From: Aeromicrobium panaciterrae
Lineage (GTDB): Bacteria > Actinomycetota > Actinomycetes > Propionibacteriales > Nocardioidaceae
Assembly: GCF_031457275.1 (NCBI RefSeq)
Contig: NZ_JAVDWH010000001.1
Coordinates: forward strand, 2,294,001 to 2,358,000
Direction of reading: 5' to 3'
DNA: 64,000 nucleotides
Below are positions 7,863 to 18,534 of this stretch, in pieces. The position numbers and the translations under genes are program-made. The stretch's first letter is position 1. The number at the start of each line of letters is the position of its first letter. The notes beneath the pieces are model-generated. The model had not been told where the DNA came from, searched no databases, and worked only from the letters and a program-made list of their open reading frames with translations.

Positions 7863-8053
7863 CGAGAAAACTGCTGCGTGATCCATGGACCCAACTCTTC
7901 CTGGTGGCTGCGTGGAGGCGGGCGTTTGCCATAGCCGTCCGTGGCGACGGCGCGGGCGAGCGCTGTCAGCGTCGCCGCGAGGGCAAGGAGCCCAACGAGG
8001 GCGAGGATCACGGTCATGACTCCATGGTGCAGCAGATTGGCATTCCAATACAT
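7859..8053 (-). CDS. Small single-pass membrane protein next to yczE
   Basis: A 64-residue product with one hydrophobic helix (MTVILALVGLLALAATLTAL) followed by a basic, proline-rich tail containing DGYGKRPPPRSH. Tails of the DGYGxRPPPxSH kind are familiar in small actinobacterial membrane proteins of unknown function. Possible starts are TTG 8059, ATG 8053 and ATG 8017. Its TGA overlaps the yczE ATG as ATGA, arguing for translational coupling and that both are real. It is transcribed divergently from the MocR regulator gene. Confidence 0.65.
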   Translation of the reverse strand: MYWNANLLHHGVMTVILALVGLLALAATLTALARAVATDGYGKRPPPRSHQEELGPWITQQFSR

Positions 8054-8060
8054 AGCCAAT
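8036..8060. promoter_or_regulatory. Inverted repeat in the yczR / small membrane protein intergenic region
   Basis: ATTGGC (8036-8041) and GCCAAT (8055-8060) form a 6-bp inverted repeat with a 13-bp spacer, over the start of the minus-strand small gene and 18 bp before the MocR start codon. It is a candidate MocR operator by position only. Confidence 0.35.
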
Positions 8061-8077
8061 TGTGAAACAGTGGCCTC

Positions 8078-10593
<2,516 letters not shown>

Positions 10594-10597
10594 CTAG

Positions 10598-11128
10598 TCA
10601 GACTGCCTGCGAGCCAGGAACGGTACGCAGGGTGCGGTCGGTGATGGAACGGGATCCGCGACCGATGGCCACGCGTCCCGACTGTGCGATCTCTCGGATC
10701 CCGAAGGGCTCCAGGACGTTGAGCATCGCGGTGAGCTTGCCGGAGTCGCCGGTTGCCTCGATCGTCACGGCGTCTGTGGCGACGTCGACGACCTTGGCGC
10801 GGAACAGCTGCACGGTCTCGAGCACCTGCCCACGAGTCTGGGCGTCAGTACGGACCTTGATCAGCATGAGCTCGCGCTCAACTGCCGTACTCGAGTCGAG
10901 CTCAACGATCTTGAGCACGTTGACGAGCTTGTTGAGCTGCTTGGTGACCTGCTCAAGCGGAAGCTCATCGACGTTGACAACGATCGTCATACGCGAGATC
11001 TCGGGGATCTCTGTCGGCCCAACAGCGAGCGAGTCGATGTTGAAGCCGCGACGCATGAACAAGCTCGAGACGCGCGCGAGAACACCCGGGGTGTTTTCGA
11101 CGAGCACGCTGAGAGTGTGGCGGGACAT
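10598..11128 (-). CDS. ilvN: Acetolactate synthase small (regulatory) subunit
   Basis: A 176-residue regulatory subunit of acetohydroxyacid synthase. It opens with an ACT domain (HTLSVLVENTPGVLARVSSLF, residues about 4-25, then RGFNIDSLAVGPTE) that normally binds valine for feedback inhibition, and continues with the C-terminal IlvN domain (LMLIKVRTD, GDSGKLTAMLNVLEPFGI). Its ATG overlaps the ilvB stop by one base as TGATG, fitting coupled translation of two subunits of one enzyme. Confidence 0.96.
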   Translation of the reverse strand: MSRHTLSVLVENTPGVLARVSSLFMRRGFNIDSLAVGPTEIPEISRMTIVVNVDELPLEQVTKQLNKLVNVLKIVELDSSTAVERELMLIKVRTDAQTRGQVLETVQLFRAKVVDVATDAVTIEATGDSGKLTAMLNVLEPFGIREIAQSGRVAIGRGSRSITDRTLRTVPGSQAV

Positions 11129-12897
11129 CAGATCATCTCCTCTGAGTCGAACTCGGGAGCCATGTCGCGAGCGATCTGGATCTCGTCATTGCTGGTGCCG
11201 GCGTGGACCATCGGCCAGACCATTGCGTCGCGCTCGACCACGAAGTCGATCACGACCGGCCGATCGGTGATCGCCATGGCCTTCTCGATCGTGGCGTCCA
11301 GGTCGGCCTCGCTGTCGCAGCGAAGTCCGACGCAGCCGTACGCGTCCGCCAACTTCACGAAGTCGGGGATACGACGAGCGCCGATCTCCTCCGGTCCGGT
11401 GTTGAGGTCGGTGTTGGAGTAGCGACCGTCGTACAGCAGCGTCTGCCACTGGCGCACCATGCCGAGTGAGGAGTTGTTGATGACCGCGACCTTGATCGGG
11501 ATGCCCTCGATCGCGCAGGTCGCGAGTTCCTGGTTGGTCATCTGGAAGCAGCCGTCGCCGTCGATGGCCCAGACGACCGTTCCGGGCAGACCGACCTGCG
11601 CGCCCATCGCGGCAGGAACGGCGTAACCCATCGTGCCGAGGCCACCGGAGTTGAGCCATTGGCGCGGACGTTCGAAGTCGACGTAGTGGGCGGCCCACAT
11701 CTGGTGCTGGCCGACGCCGGCCGTGTAGGTGGCGTCAGGTCCGGCGATCGCGCTGATGCGTTCGATGACCGTCTGCGGAGCGAGTCCCGTCTTGGGCTTG
11801 TCGTACGCGACGGGGTACTTCGCCTTCACAGCGAGCATCTGCGCCTTCCACGCGCTGCACTCAACCGTGAGCTTGTCCTCCGAGGTCTGCTTCTGCAGCA
11901 TCGCGATCAGATCAGCGATGACCTCGCGGCAGTCGCCCACGATCGGGACGTCAGCTGCGCGGTTCTTGGAGATCTCGGCAGGGTCGATGTCGGCGTGGAT
12001 GATCTTGGCGCCGGGTGCGAACGAGTCGAGCTTGCCCGTCACCCGGTCGTCGAAGCGAGCACCCAGCGAGATGAGCAGATCGCTTTTCTGCAGCGCACCG
12101 ACAGCAGCGACGGAACCATGCATACCGGGCATGCCCAGGTGCAGCTCGTGTGAATCGGGGAACGCTCCACGTGCCATCAGCGTCGTGACAACGGGGATCT
12201 GGGTCAGCTCGGCAAGAACCTTCAGCTCTTCCCATGCCTCGGCCTTGATGACGCCACCACCGACGTACAGGACCGGGCGCTCGGACTCAGCGATCAGACG
12301 CGCGGCTTCGCGCACCTGCTTGCCGTGCGGACGCGTGGTCGGGCGGTAGCCGGGCAGAGCGAGCTCGCTCGGCCAGTTGTACGTGGTCTGCGCCTGCAGC
12401 GCGTCCTTGGAGATGTCGACGAGGACTGGGCCGGGACGACCAGTGCTGGCGATGTGGAATGCCTCCGCGATGACGCGCGGGATGTCATCGGCGTTCGTGA
12501 CGAGGAAGCTGTGCTTGGTGATCGGCATCGTGATGCCGCGGATGTCGGCTTCCTGGAACGCGTCCGAGCCAATCGCGCCACTCGGGACCTGGCCGGTGAT
12601 CGCAACGATCGGGACCGAGTCCATGTGTGCGTCAGCGATTGCCGTCACGAGGTTGGTCGCGCCGGGACCCGACGTGGCCATGCAGACACCCACGCGGCCG
12701 GTGACCTGCGCGTAGCCCTGAGCCGCGTGACCTGCACCCTGCTCATGGCGTACGAGGATGTGGCGGATCTGCTTGGAGTCGAAGAGCGGGTCGTACGCAG
12801 GCAGGATCGCGCCGCCTGGGATGCCGAAGATCGTGTCGACCCCGGCCTGCTCCAGTGCCCGCACGAGGCTCTGGGCCCCGGTGAGCTGCTCGGTCAT
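11128..12897 (-). CDS. ilvB: Acetolactate synthase large (catalytic) subunit
   Basis: TPP-dependent enzyme condensing pyruvate with pyruvate or 2-oxobutyrate, the first committed BCAA step. The 589-residue protein shows [20 protein letters not shown] with the downstream catalytic glutamate in [15 protein letters not shown], the FAD-region [13 protein letters not shown], and the TPP motif beginning at [19 protein letters not shown] and ending at [13 protein letters not shown]. Start ATG 12897 has an AAGGAAG ribosome binding site. It follows a leader peptide and an intrinsic terminator 50-150 bp upstream, a textbook attenuator arrangement. Confidence 0.97.
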   Translation of the reverse strand: MTEQLTGAQSLVRALEQAGVDTIFGIPGGAILPAYDPLFDSKQIRHILVRHEQGAGHAAQGYAQVTGRVGVCMATSGPGATNLVTAIADAHMDSVPIVAITGQVPSGAIGSDAFQEADIRGITMPITKHSFLVTNADDIPRVIAEAFHIASTGRPGPVLVDISKDALQAQTTYNWPSELALPGYRPTTRPHGKQVREAARLIAESERPVLYVGGGVIKAEAWEELKVLAELTQIPVVTTLMARGAFPDSHELHLGMPGMHGSVAAVGALQKSDLLISLGARFDDRVTGKLDSFAPGAKIIHADIDPAEISKNRAADVPIVGDCREVIADLIAMLQKQTSEDKLTVECSAWKAQMLAVKAKYPVAYDKPKTGLAPQTVIERISAIAGPDATYTAGVGQHQMWAAHYVDFERPRQWLNSGGLGTMGYAVPAAMGAQVGLPGTVVWAIDGDGCFQMTNQELATCAIEGIPIKVAVINNSSLGMVRQWQTLLYDGRYSNTDLNTGPEEIGARRIPDFVKLADAYGCVGLRCDSEADLDATIEKAMAITDRPVVIDFVVERDAMVWPMVHAGTSNDEIQIARDMAPEFDSEEMI

Positions 12898-12952
12898 GAG
12901 TTCTTCCTTCTGTTCATTTCAGTATGCCCGTGGCTTGTCGGTGAGTTCGCAT

Positions 12953-12986
12953 AAAAAAATCCCTCGGCCGTGAGGCATTCGAGGGA
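12953..12986 (-). terminator. Intrinsic terminator of the ilvB attenuator
   Basis: On the minus strand TCCCTCG and CGAGGGA pair perfectly around a 13-nt loop and are followed by seven T. It lies between the BCAA leader peptide and ilvB, and is the clearest U-tailed terminator in the window. Read-through should depend on ribosome stalling in the leader. Confidence 0.85.
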
Positions 12987-13012
12987 GACGCGGGGCCGAT
13001 CAGGCCATCGCG

Positions 13013-13045
13013 TCAGTCATCTACTACGAGAATTTCCACGTTCAC
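13013..13045 (-). CDS. BCAA leader peptide of ilvBNC
   Basis: A 10-codon ORF, MNVEILVVDD, starting at GTG 13045 and stopping TGA at 13013-13015. Five of ten codons encode Val, Ile or Leu (V-E-I-L-V-V). It is followed 26 nt later by an intrinsic terminator ahead of ilvB. There is no Shine-Dalgarno; the promoter TTGACC (13076-13081), 18-bp spacer, AGACTT (13052-13057) puts the predicted transcription start on the G of the GTG, so the peptide is probably translated from a leaderless mRNA. Confidence 0.8.
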   Translation of the reverse strand: MNVEILVVDD

Positions 13046-13051
13046 GTCGCT

Positions 13052-13081
13052 AAGTCTCGTCCTGCGCGCCGAAATGGTCAA
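13052..13081 (-). promoter_or_regulatory. Promoter of the ilvBNC leader transcript
   Basis: TTGACC at 13076-13081 and AGACTT at 13052-13057 are separated by 18 bp; the -10 ends 6 nt before the leader GTG. It lies immediately downstream of the end of the SDR gene (stop at 13115), so ilvBNC has its own promoter apart from ilvD-SDR. Confidence 0.65.
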
Positions 13082-13114
13082 GTGCTGAGACAGGAAGTAC
13101 CAACATGTGGACGA

Positions 13115-14542
13115 TCACCAAGGTGACGGCACGTAGTCCTTGAGGAAGACGCCGAACAGGTCGGTGCCAGCCTCACCCTGGACGATCGGGTCGTACACCC
13201 GCGCGGCCCCGTCGACGAGGTCGAGAGGAGCCTTGAAGCCCTCCTCGGCCAGGCGCACTTTGGTCGGGTGCGGGCGCTCGTCCGTGATCCATCCCGTGTC
13301 GACGGCAGTCATCAGAATGCCGTCCTGCTCGAGCATCTCCCCCGCGCTGGTGCGGGTCAGCATGTTGAGCGCGGCCTTCGCCATGTTGGTGTGCGGGTGG
13401 CCCGGTCCCTTGTAGCGGCGGCTGAACTGGCCCTCCATCGCCGAGACGTTGACGACATATGTACGCCGCGCATCCGCTGCGGCCATCGATGGGCGGAGTC
13501 GGCTGACGAGGATAAACGGGGCCGTCGTGTTGCACAGCTGCACCTCGAGCAGTTCAAGGGCATCGACCTCGTGCACGCGCTGAGTCCAGCTGTTGACGTC
13601 GACAGTGTCAGGCACCAGTCCACCGGCGTCGATCCGCTCGAGATCGGCGGAACCTGCCGTAAGCGCCATCGCGGTCAGCTCCTCGGCCGTATGCGCGTCG
13701 CCGGCGAGCACAGGGTGCGAGTCGACTGAGCCGACGAGCGCCGCAGGATGCGCGTCGCTGGTGTGGCCGAACGTCAACAGCTCGGGCAACGGGCCTTCGG
13801 GGAGCGGAGCGTTCTCGGCTTCAGCCAGGGGTGCATAGGCGCCGGGCGTACGTCGTACGGTCTGCGCTGCGTTGTTGATCAGGATGTCGAGAGAGCCCTG
13901 CTCTGCCACCGAGTCGGCGAGCGCGACAACCTGTGCCGGATCGCGCAGGTCGATACCGACGATGCGCAGGCGATGCAGCCAGTCAGCGCTGTCTGGCATT
14001 GCGGTGAATCGGCGTACGGCGTCGTGCGGGAATCGCGTAGTGACCGTCGTGTGCGCACCGTCGCGCAGGAGGCGCAGTGCGATGTACATGCCGATCTTGG
14101 CGCGGCCACCCGTGAGCAGGGCCCGTTTGCCTGTCAGATCGGTATGGGCATCGCGCTTGGATCGATTGAGCGCAGCGCACTCCGGGCAGAGCTGGTGATA
14201 GAACGCGTCGACAACCGTGTACTTCTGCTTGCAGATGTAGCAAGGCCGCGCGACCTGAAGCGTCCCCGCCGTGGCGCCAGGCGCGTTGGAGACTAGCGGG
14301 ATGCCTTCGGTCTCGTCATCGATACGCGTGGGTGAACCAGTAGCGGTCACCGAGACGACAGCACGGTCCGCTGCGGCAACCTGGGCACGCTTGTCGAGTC
14401 GACGGTTCTTCTTGACGTTCTTGTAGAACTTCCCGCACGCGCGACGCAGCGCAACGTAGTCGGGATCATCTTCGATGAGCTGTTCGGCGGCCTTGAGCAC
14501 CTTCAGTGCAATGGCGAGCTCGTCCGGATCTATGTCAGACAT
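13115..14542 (-). CDS. Atypical SDR-family protein with zinc-ribbon-like insert
   Basis: A 475-residue protein. Residues 1-90 are a charged helical segment. CYICKQKY (about 101-108) and CPECAAL (about 119-125) form two CxxC knuckles like a zinc ribbon. The rest is a Rossmann short-chain dehydrogenase domain (ALLTGGRAKIGMYIALRLL, DILINNAAQ). The usual catalytic YxxxK is replaced: the lysine is in HPHTNMAKAALNM but the Tyr position is Thr. Serine is kept in VNVSAMEG. I recall this HTNMAK form from related long SDR proteins in other organisms; the function is unknown. It starts 5 nt after ilvD and is probably co-transcribed. Confidence 0.8.
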   Translation of the reverse strand: MSDIDPDELAIALKVLKAAEQLIEDDPDYVALRRACGKFYKNVKKNRRLDKRAQVAAADRAVVSVTATGSPTRIDDETEGIPLVSNAPGATAGTLQVARPCYICKQKYTVVDAFYHQLCPECAALNRSKRDAHTDLTGKRALLTGGRAKIGMYIALRLLRDGAHTTVTTRFPHDAVRRFTAMPDSADWLHRLRIVGIDLRDPAQVVALADSVAEQGSLDILINNAAQTVRRTPGAYAPLAEAENAPLPEGPLPELLTFGHTSDAHPAALVGSVDSHPVLAGDAHTAEELTAMALTAGSADLERIDAGGLVPDTVDVNSWTQRVHEVDALELLEVQLCNTTAPFILVSRLRPSMAAADARRTYVVNVSAMEGQFSRRYKGPGHPHTNMAKAALNMLTRTSAGEMLEQDGILMTAVDTGWITDERPHPTKVRLAEEGFKAPLDLVDGAARVYDPIVQGEAGTDLFGVFLKDYVPSPW

Positions 14543-14547
14543 AGGTC

Positions 14548-16233
14548 CTAGCCGCAGACGGCGCCGTCAGCGGCAGAGCTGACGAGCTTGCGGTACTTCG
14601 CGAGCACACCGGTTGTGTACTTGGGCGGCATGGGCTCCCAGCCGACCTTTCGAGCCTCGAGCTCTTCGGGTTCGACCTCGACCTCAAGCGTGCGGTTGGC
14701 CATGTCGAGGACGATCGGGTCGCCGTCCTTGACGAACGCAATGGGTCCACCGTCAACGGCCTCGGGTGCGACGTGTCCGACGCAGAGTCCGGTCGTACCG
14801 CCCGAGAAGCGACCGTCGGTCAGCAGCAGGACGTCCTTGCCGAGTCCAGCACCCTTGATGGCGCCGGTGATCGCGAGCATCTCGCGCATGCCAGGACCGC
14901 CCTTGGGTCCCTCGTTGCGGATCACCACGACGTCGTTGGCGACGATCGTGCCGTCCTCGAGGGCATCCATGGCAGCGCGCTCGCCGTCGAACACCCGAGC
15001 CGTGCCACGGAAGACATCGGAATCGAAGCCGGCGCTCTTGACGACTGCGCCATCGGGCGCAAGCGAGCCACGAAGGATCGTGAGGCCACCGGTCTTGTGA
15101 ATCGGCTTGTCGAGCGTACGGATGACATCGCCATCAAGCTTCTCGGTGATGTTGGCGAGGTTCTCGGCCATCGTCTTGCCGGTGACCGTCATGCAGTCGC
15201 CGTGCATCAGACCCGCGTCGAGCAGCGCCTTCATGATGACGGCGGTGCCGCCGGCCTTGTCGACGTCGTTCATGACATAGCGGCCGAACGGCTTGAGGTC
15301 GCCCAGGTGCGGGACCTTGTCGCCGATGCGGTTGAAGTCCTCAAGCGTCAGCGGCACCTCGGCCTCGCGGGCGATCGCCAACAGGTGGAGCACAGCGTTG
15401 GTGGAGCCGCCGAGTGCCATCGTGACGGTGATGGCGTTCTCGAACGCCTCCTTCGTCATGATCTGTCGAGCCGTGATGCCCTTGCGGAGCAGCTCGACGA
15501 CTGCCTCGCCGGAGGCGACGGCGAACTCGTCGCGGCGGCTGTCGATCGCCGGCGGTGCGGCCGATCCGGGCAGGCTCATGCCGAGTGCCTCAGCGGCCGT
15601 GGCCATGGTGTTGGCGGTGAACATGCCACCACATGCGCCTTCGCCAGGACAGATGGCGCGTTCGATCTTGTCGACCTCTTCGCGGGTGATGAGTCCCTTG
15701 ATGCACGCTCCGACTGCCTCGAAGGCGTCGATGATCGTGACGTCCTTGCCGTCGACGTTGCCGGGCATGATCGATCCGGCGTACAGGAACACGCTGGCCA
15801 GGTCGAGGCGCGCAGCTGCCATCAACATTCCGGGGAGGCTCTTGTCGCAGCCAGCGAGCAGGACGGATCCGTCGAGGCGCTCGGCCATCATGACTGTCTC
15901 GACTGAGTCAGCGATGATCTCGCGGCTCACCAGCGAGAAGTGCATGCCTTCGTGTCCCATTGAGATGCCGTCCGACACCGAGATCGTGCCGAACTCGAGC
16001 GGATAGCCACCGCCGCTGTGCACGCCGGTCTTGACCGCCTTGGCCAGCCGGTCGAGCGACAGGTTGCACGGGGTGATCTCGTTCCAGCTCGAAGCCACAC
16101 CGATCTGGGGCTTTTCCCAGTCGTCGTCACCCATGCCTACTGCGCGCAGCATGCCACGTGATGCCGTGGCCTCAAGGCCGTCTGTGACGGTACGACTGCG
16201 CGGTTTGATGTCGATGGGCTTTTCAGATGCCAT
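14548..16233 (-). CDS. ilvD: Dihydroxy-acid dehydratase
   Basis: Fe-S enzyme dehydrating 2,3-dihydroxy-isovalerate and its homologue, the third common BCAA step. The 561-residue product has the cluster-ligand stretches [15 protein letters not shown] and [16 protein letters not shown], plus [16 protein letters not shown] and [16 protein letters not shown]. The start ATG 16233 follows a TACGCT hexamer by 6 nt, with CTGACG 16 bp further up, so the mRNA is probably leaderless. Unlike ilvB and leuB, no leader peptide was found. Confidence 0.96.
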   Translation of the reverse strand: MASEKPIDIKPRSRTVTDGLEATASRGMLRAVGMGDDDWEKPQIGVASSWNEITPCNLSLDRLAKAVKTGVHSGGGYPLEFGTISVSDGISMGHEGMHFSLVSREIIADSVETVMMAERLDGSVLLAGCDKSLPGMLMAAARLDLASVFLYAGSIMPGNVDGKDVTIIDAFEAVGACIKGLITREEVDKIERAICPGEGACGGMFTANTMATAAEALGMSLPGSAAPPAIDSRRDEFAVASGEAVVELLRKGITARQIMTKEAFENAITVTMALGGSTNAVLHLLAIAREAEVPLTLEDFNRIGDKVPHLGDLKPFGRYVMNDVDKAGGTAVIMKALLDAGLMHGDCMTVTGKTMAENLANITEKLDGDVIRTLDKPIHKTGGLTILRGSLAPDGAVVKSAGFDSDVFRGTARVFDGERAAMDALEDGTIVANDVVVIRNEGPKGGPGMREMLAITGAIKGAGLGKDVLLLTDGRFSGGTTGLCVGHVAPEAVDGGPIAFVKDGDPIVLDMANRTLEVEVEPEELEARKVGWEPMPPKYTTGVLAKYRKLVSSAADGAVCG

Positions 16234-16275
16234 GCGCCAAGCGTACGACCGGGCTCCCGGACGTCAGATCGTGGC

Positions 16276-16935
16276 TCAGAACAGTGGGACGAACAGCAGT
16301 GCGAGTCCCCAGCTCACGAAGCTCCCCACGAGCACATACTCCGCGCGCAGCCCCTCGGGCTTGTCACGCGAGATTTCGGGAAACCGGAGGATGCCCTTGG
16401 CTGCGACAACCAGGGCGATGGCGGCGAGGTTGCCGGTCACGGCGCAGCCGAACACGAACCAGCGCTCCAGCGGACCGAGCACGCGACCTCCTTGGAGGTC
16501 GTCCTCCTGCTCCAGGACCCGCGGCCCGGTCAGGGTGAGAACTTCACGTACGACGACATTGGCCGCGCTGGTCAGGAACAGGACGACGCCGAGCCCCAGC
16601 GCGAAGCGATCGAACGGAACGGTCGCGAGCGAAGGTATGTCGAGGTCGTCGTACCAGCCCTGGATCGGTACGTCGTCGAACGAGAGCTGCTCCGACAGAG
16701 CGATGAGCACGACGGTGTAGACCGCGAGCAGCGTGATGCCGGCGAAGGAGTCACTCCGAGCCCCGACAATCCACACGAAGACCGCGATGCCGAGCAGCGG
16801 GGCAAGCCACAGGGTGTTCCAGCCCGCGCCGACCAGCAACAGTCCGACGATCACGACGATGAAGCCGGAGAAGATCCTCCGGCCAATCAGGTCAGCCGCG
16901 CCTATTGCCGCGAGCAGGACTGCGAGCACACTCAT
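16276..16935 (-). CDS. Multi-pass membrane protein coupled to SatD-like gene
   Basis: A 219-residue protein with about six hydrophobic stretches: SVLAVLLAAIGAADLIG, IFSGFIVVIVGLLLVGAG, LAPLLGIAVFVWIVG, ITLLAVYTVVLIAL, LGLGVVLFLTSAANVVV and later GCAVTGNLAAIALVVAAKG and FVSWGLALLFVPLF. The ATG overlaps the satD-like stop as ATGA, so the two are translationally coupled. A membrane protein beside SatD is a known pairing (SatD/SatE in streptococci, DUF3307 proteins elsewhere), so this may be the SatE-like partner; the function is not established. Confidence 0.75.
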   Translation of the reverse strand: MSVLAVLLAAIGAADLIGRRIFSGFIVVIVGLLLVGAGWNTLWLAPLLGIAVFVWIVGARSDSFAGITLLAVYTVVLIALSEQLSFDDVPIQGWYDDLDIPSLATVPFDRFALGLGVVLFLTSAANVVVREVLTLTGPRVLEQEDDLQGGRVLGPLERWFVFGCAVTGNLAAIALVVAAKGILRFPEISRDKPEGLRAEYVLVGSFVSWGLALLFVPLF

Positions 16936-17576
16936 CGAGGTACCTCCGCGATCGACTCGACCAGCACGCTGACACCGGATCGGTGACGCTGTGACACTGC
17001 GGAGGTCGAAATGCCCTCGTCGGTAGCGATCTGAGCCAGCTTCTTGCCGTCCAGAACGCCCAGCGCAATGCGTCGCTGGCGCCCGTCGAAGTCGCTCACG
17101 AGCGTGTCCCGACACAGCAGATAGGCGTTCACGACATCCCCCTGGTCAGATCCCTCGCGCACGATCCGGGTCCGAAGTCCCGGAAAATGGCGTCCCCTTG
17201 CTTTGGCGTCATCAATTGCCTCCCGAGCTGACCACCACGCCTGTCCGTCCTGTGTCAGACCGTACGCGGAGGTGCCGACGATCTCCACCTCTCCTTCGCC
17301 GATGCCGAAGCGGCAGTCCATGCTTTCGGGCAGCGCGAGCCTGACCAGCACGGTCGCGTAGAGCGCGTCGTGCAGGTTGGCGTACACACCCTGGAGCTCG
17401 TCGCCGATTGTCGGCTCGAGCTTTTGGAGTGCCGGGAGTCGCGTGTTCACGGCGTCGAGTGCCGCGAGCAGGTGCTGCTGGGCTTCTCCGCGTGACGTCT
17501 GCTGGCGAGAACCGACCAGGTCACCGATCACGGCGTACTGAAGTGCTGCATCTCGAAGTGAAGTGTTTTGCTTCAT
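16932..17576 (-). CDS. SatD-family protein with C-terminal helix-turn-helix
   Basis: A 214-residue protein. It begins near AVIGDLVGSR, the conserved opening of SatD-family proteins, and its C-terminus carries a helix-turn-helix (KKLAQIATDEGISTSAVSQRHRSG, about residues 180-203). The start ATG 17576 sits 6 nt after a CACTAT -10 and within or next to the first of three 17-bp palindromes. I infer that it binds those sites and represses itself and the divergent ATP-grasp gene. SatD biochemistry is poorly known. Confidence 0.75.
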   Translation of the reverse strand: MKQNTSLRDAALQYAVIGDLVGSRQQTSRGEAQQHLLAALDAVNTRLPALQKLEPTIGDELQGVYANLHDALYATVLVRLALPESMDCRFGIGEGEVEIVGTSAYGLTQDGQAWWSAREAIDDAKARGRHFPGLRTRIVREGSDQGDVVNAYLLCRDTLVSDFDGRQRRIALGVLDGKKLAQIATDEGISTSAVSQRHRSGVSVLVESIAEVPR

Positions 17577-17631
17577 TTCTCTATAGTGAAGCCATTTGCT
17601 TGATTTAGCAACCTTGAAGCAGATTGCTTCA
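17559..17631. promoter_or_regulatory. Three 17-bp palindromic operators at exact 28-bp spacing
   Basis: Sites at 17559-17575 (TGAAGTGTTTTGCTTCA), 17587-17603 (TGAAGCCATTTGCTTGA) and 17615-17631 (TGAAGCAGATTGCTTCA) share the pattern TGAAG-N6-TGCTTSA; the third is a perfect palindrome outside its centre. Start-to-start distances are 28 and 28 bp. The first covers the satD start codon. The third lies between the -35 (TTGAAG 17614-17619) and -10 (TAGGAT 17636-17641) of the ATP-grasp gene. This is the layout of a repressor acting on both divergent promoters. Confidence 0.8.
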
Positions 17632-17635
17632 TACA

Positions 17636-17641
17636 TAGGAT
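17636..17641 (+). promoter_or_regulatory. -10 element of the ATP-grasp gene (leaderless)
   Basis: TAGGAT lies 6 nt before the GTG start at 17648, so transcription would begin on the start codon. TTGAAG is 16 bp upstream, overlapping the third palindrome. Confidence 0.6.
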
Positions 17642-17647
17642 GGGTGC

Positions 17648-18502
17648 GTGACCATCGCTTTTGTCTCCGCTGCCCCTTTCCGTGAACTGGATGAAGACCT
17701 CCCCCTCCTGCTCGACGCAGCGAAGCAACGCGGCATCGACGCCGAGCTCGCCAACTGGGACGACCCTTCCGTCGACTGGTCCGCGTACGACGCCGTGATC
17801 GTCCGCTCGTGCTGGGACTACATCAACCGCCGCGAGGAGTTCCTCACCTGGACTGCGTCCGTGCCCAACCTCCACAACAGCCACGACGTCATCAGCTGGA
17901 ACACCGACAAGGTCTACTTGCGCCAGCTCGAAGCTGCCGGCGTACCGATCATCGAGACGCGTTGGGACATCGCAGCCGGAGATGACATCGGAGAGCACGA
18001 CGAGTGGGTCGTGAAGCCGACCGTCTCCGCCGGCTCGAAGGACACGGCGCGGTGGACCTCGCGTGACGACGTGTACGCGCATTCCGCCCAGCTCGTGGCC
18101 GCCGGTCGCACCTCGATGACCCAGCCCTACATTGCCTCTGTCGACGACGAGGGCGAGACCGCGATGCTGTTCTTCGGCGGCGTGTTCTCGCACGCGATCC
18201 GCAAGGGCGCAATCCTCGCCAAGGGCGAAGGCGTACGTCAGGACCGCGACGGACGTGGCGAGAACCCGATGTCGCGTGAGCCCTCCGAAGCTCAGCACGC
18301 CATCGCCAAGCAGGCACTCGCCGCAACCGACGAGATCCTCGGACGAAGTGCCGGGCTGATGTATGCGCGCGTCGACCTGGTGACCGCAGCCGACGGATCG
18401 CCGCTGGTCATCGAGCTCGAGCTGACCGAACCGAGCCTTTTCCTGCCGTGGTCCAACGGCGGCGCCGAGCGTCTCGTCGATGCGATTGCGACGAACCTCT
18501 GA
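17648..18502 (+). CDS. ATP-grasp domain protein, DcsG/RimK-like
   Basis: A 284-residue protein resembling the ATP-grasp family of the cycloserine enzyme DcsG. Visible marks are NWDDPSVDWSAYDAVIVRSCWDY (about residues 36-58), the SWNTDKVYLRQLEAAGVPIIET hinge, the ATP-binding EWVVKPTVSAGSKDT, the MLFFGG strand, and the metal-ligand region YARVDLVTAADGSPLVIELELTEPSLF. These enzymes ligate an amine to a carboxylate through an acyl phosphate; the substrate is unknown. Start GTG 17648 is probably leaderless and under the palindromic operators shared with satD. Stop is followed 32 bp later by the hydrolase gene. Confidence 0.8.
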   Translation: MTIAFVSAAPFRELDEDLPLLLDAAKQRGIDAELANWDDPSVDWSAYDAVIVRSCWDYINRREEFLTWTASVPNLHNSHDVISWNTDKVYLRQLEAAGVPIIETRWDIAAGDDIGEHDEWVVKPTVSAGSKDTARWTSRDDVYAHSAQLVAAGRTSMTQPYIASVDDEGETAMLFFGGVFSHAIRKGAILAKGEGVRQDRDGRGENPMSREPSEAQHAIAKQALAATDEILGRSAGLMYARVDLVTAADGSPLVIELELTEPSLFLPWSNGGAERLVDAIATNL

Positions 18503-18534
18503 CCACGACGCGGGCGGGTGCGACAATTCACGGC

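Noticed and set aside
14773-15906. A 377-codon plus-strand frame over ilvD
   Set aside because: Antisense to a well-conserved dehydratase; low-complexity composition.
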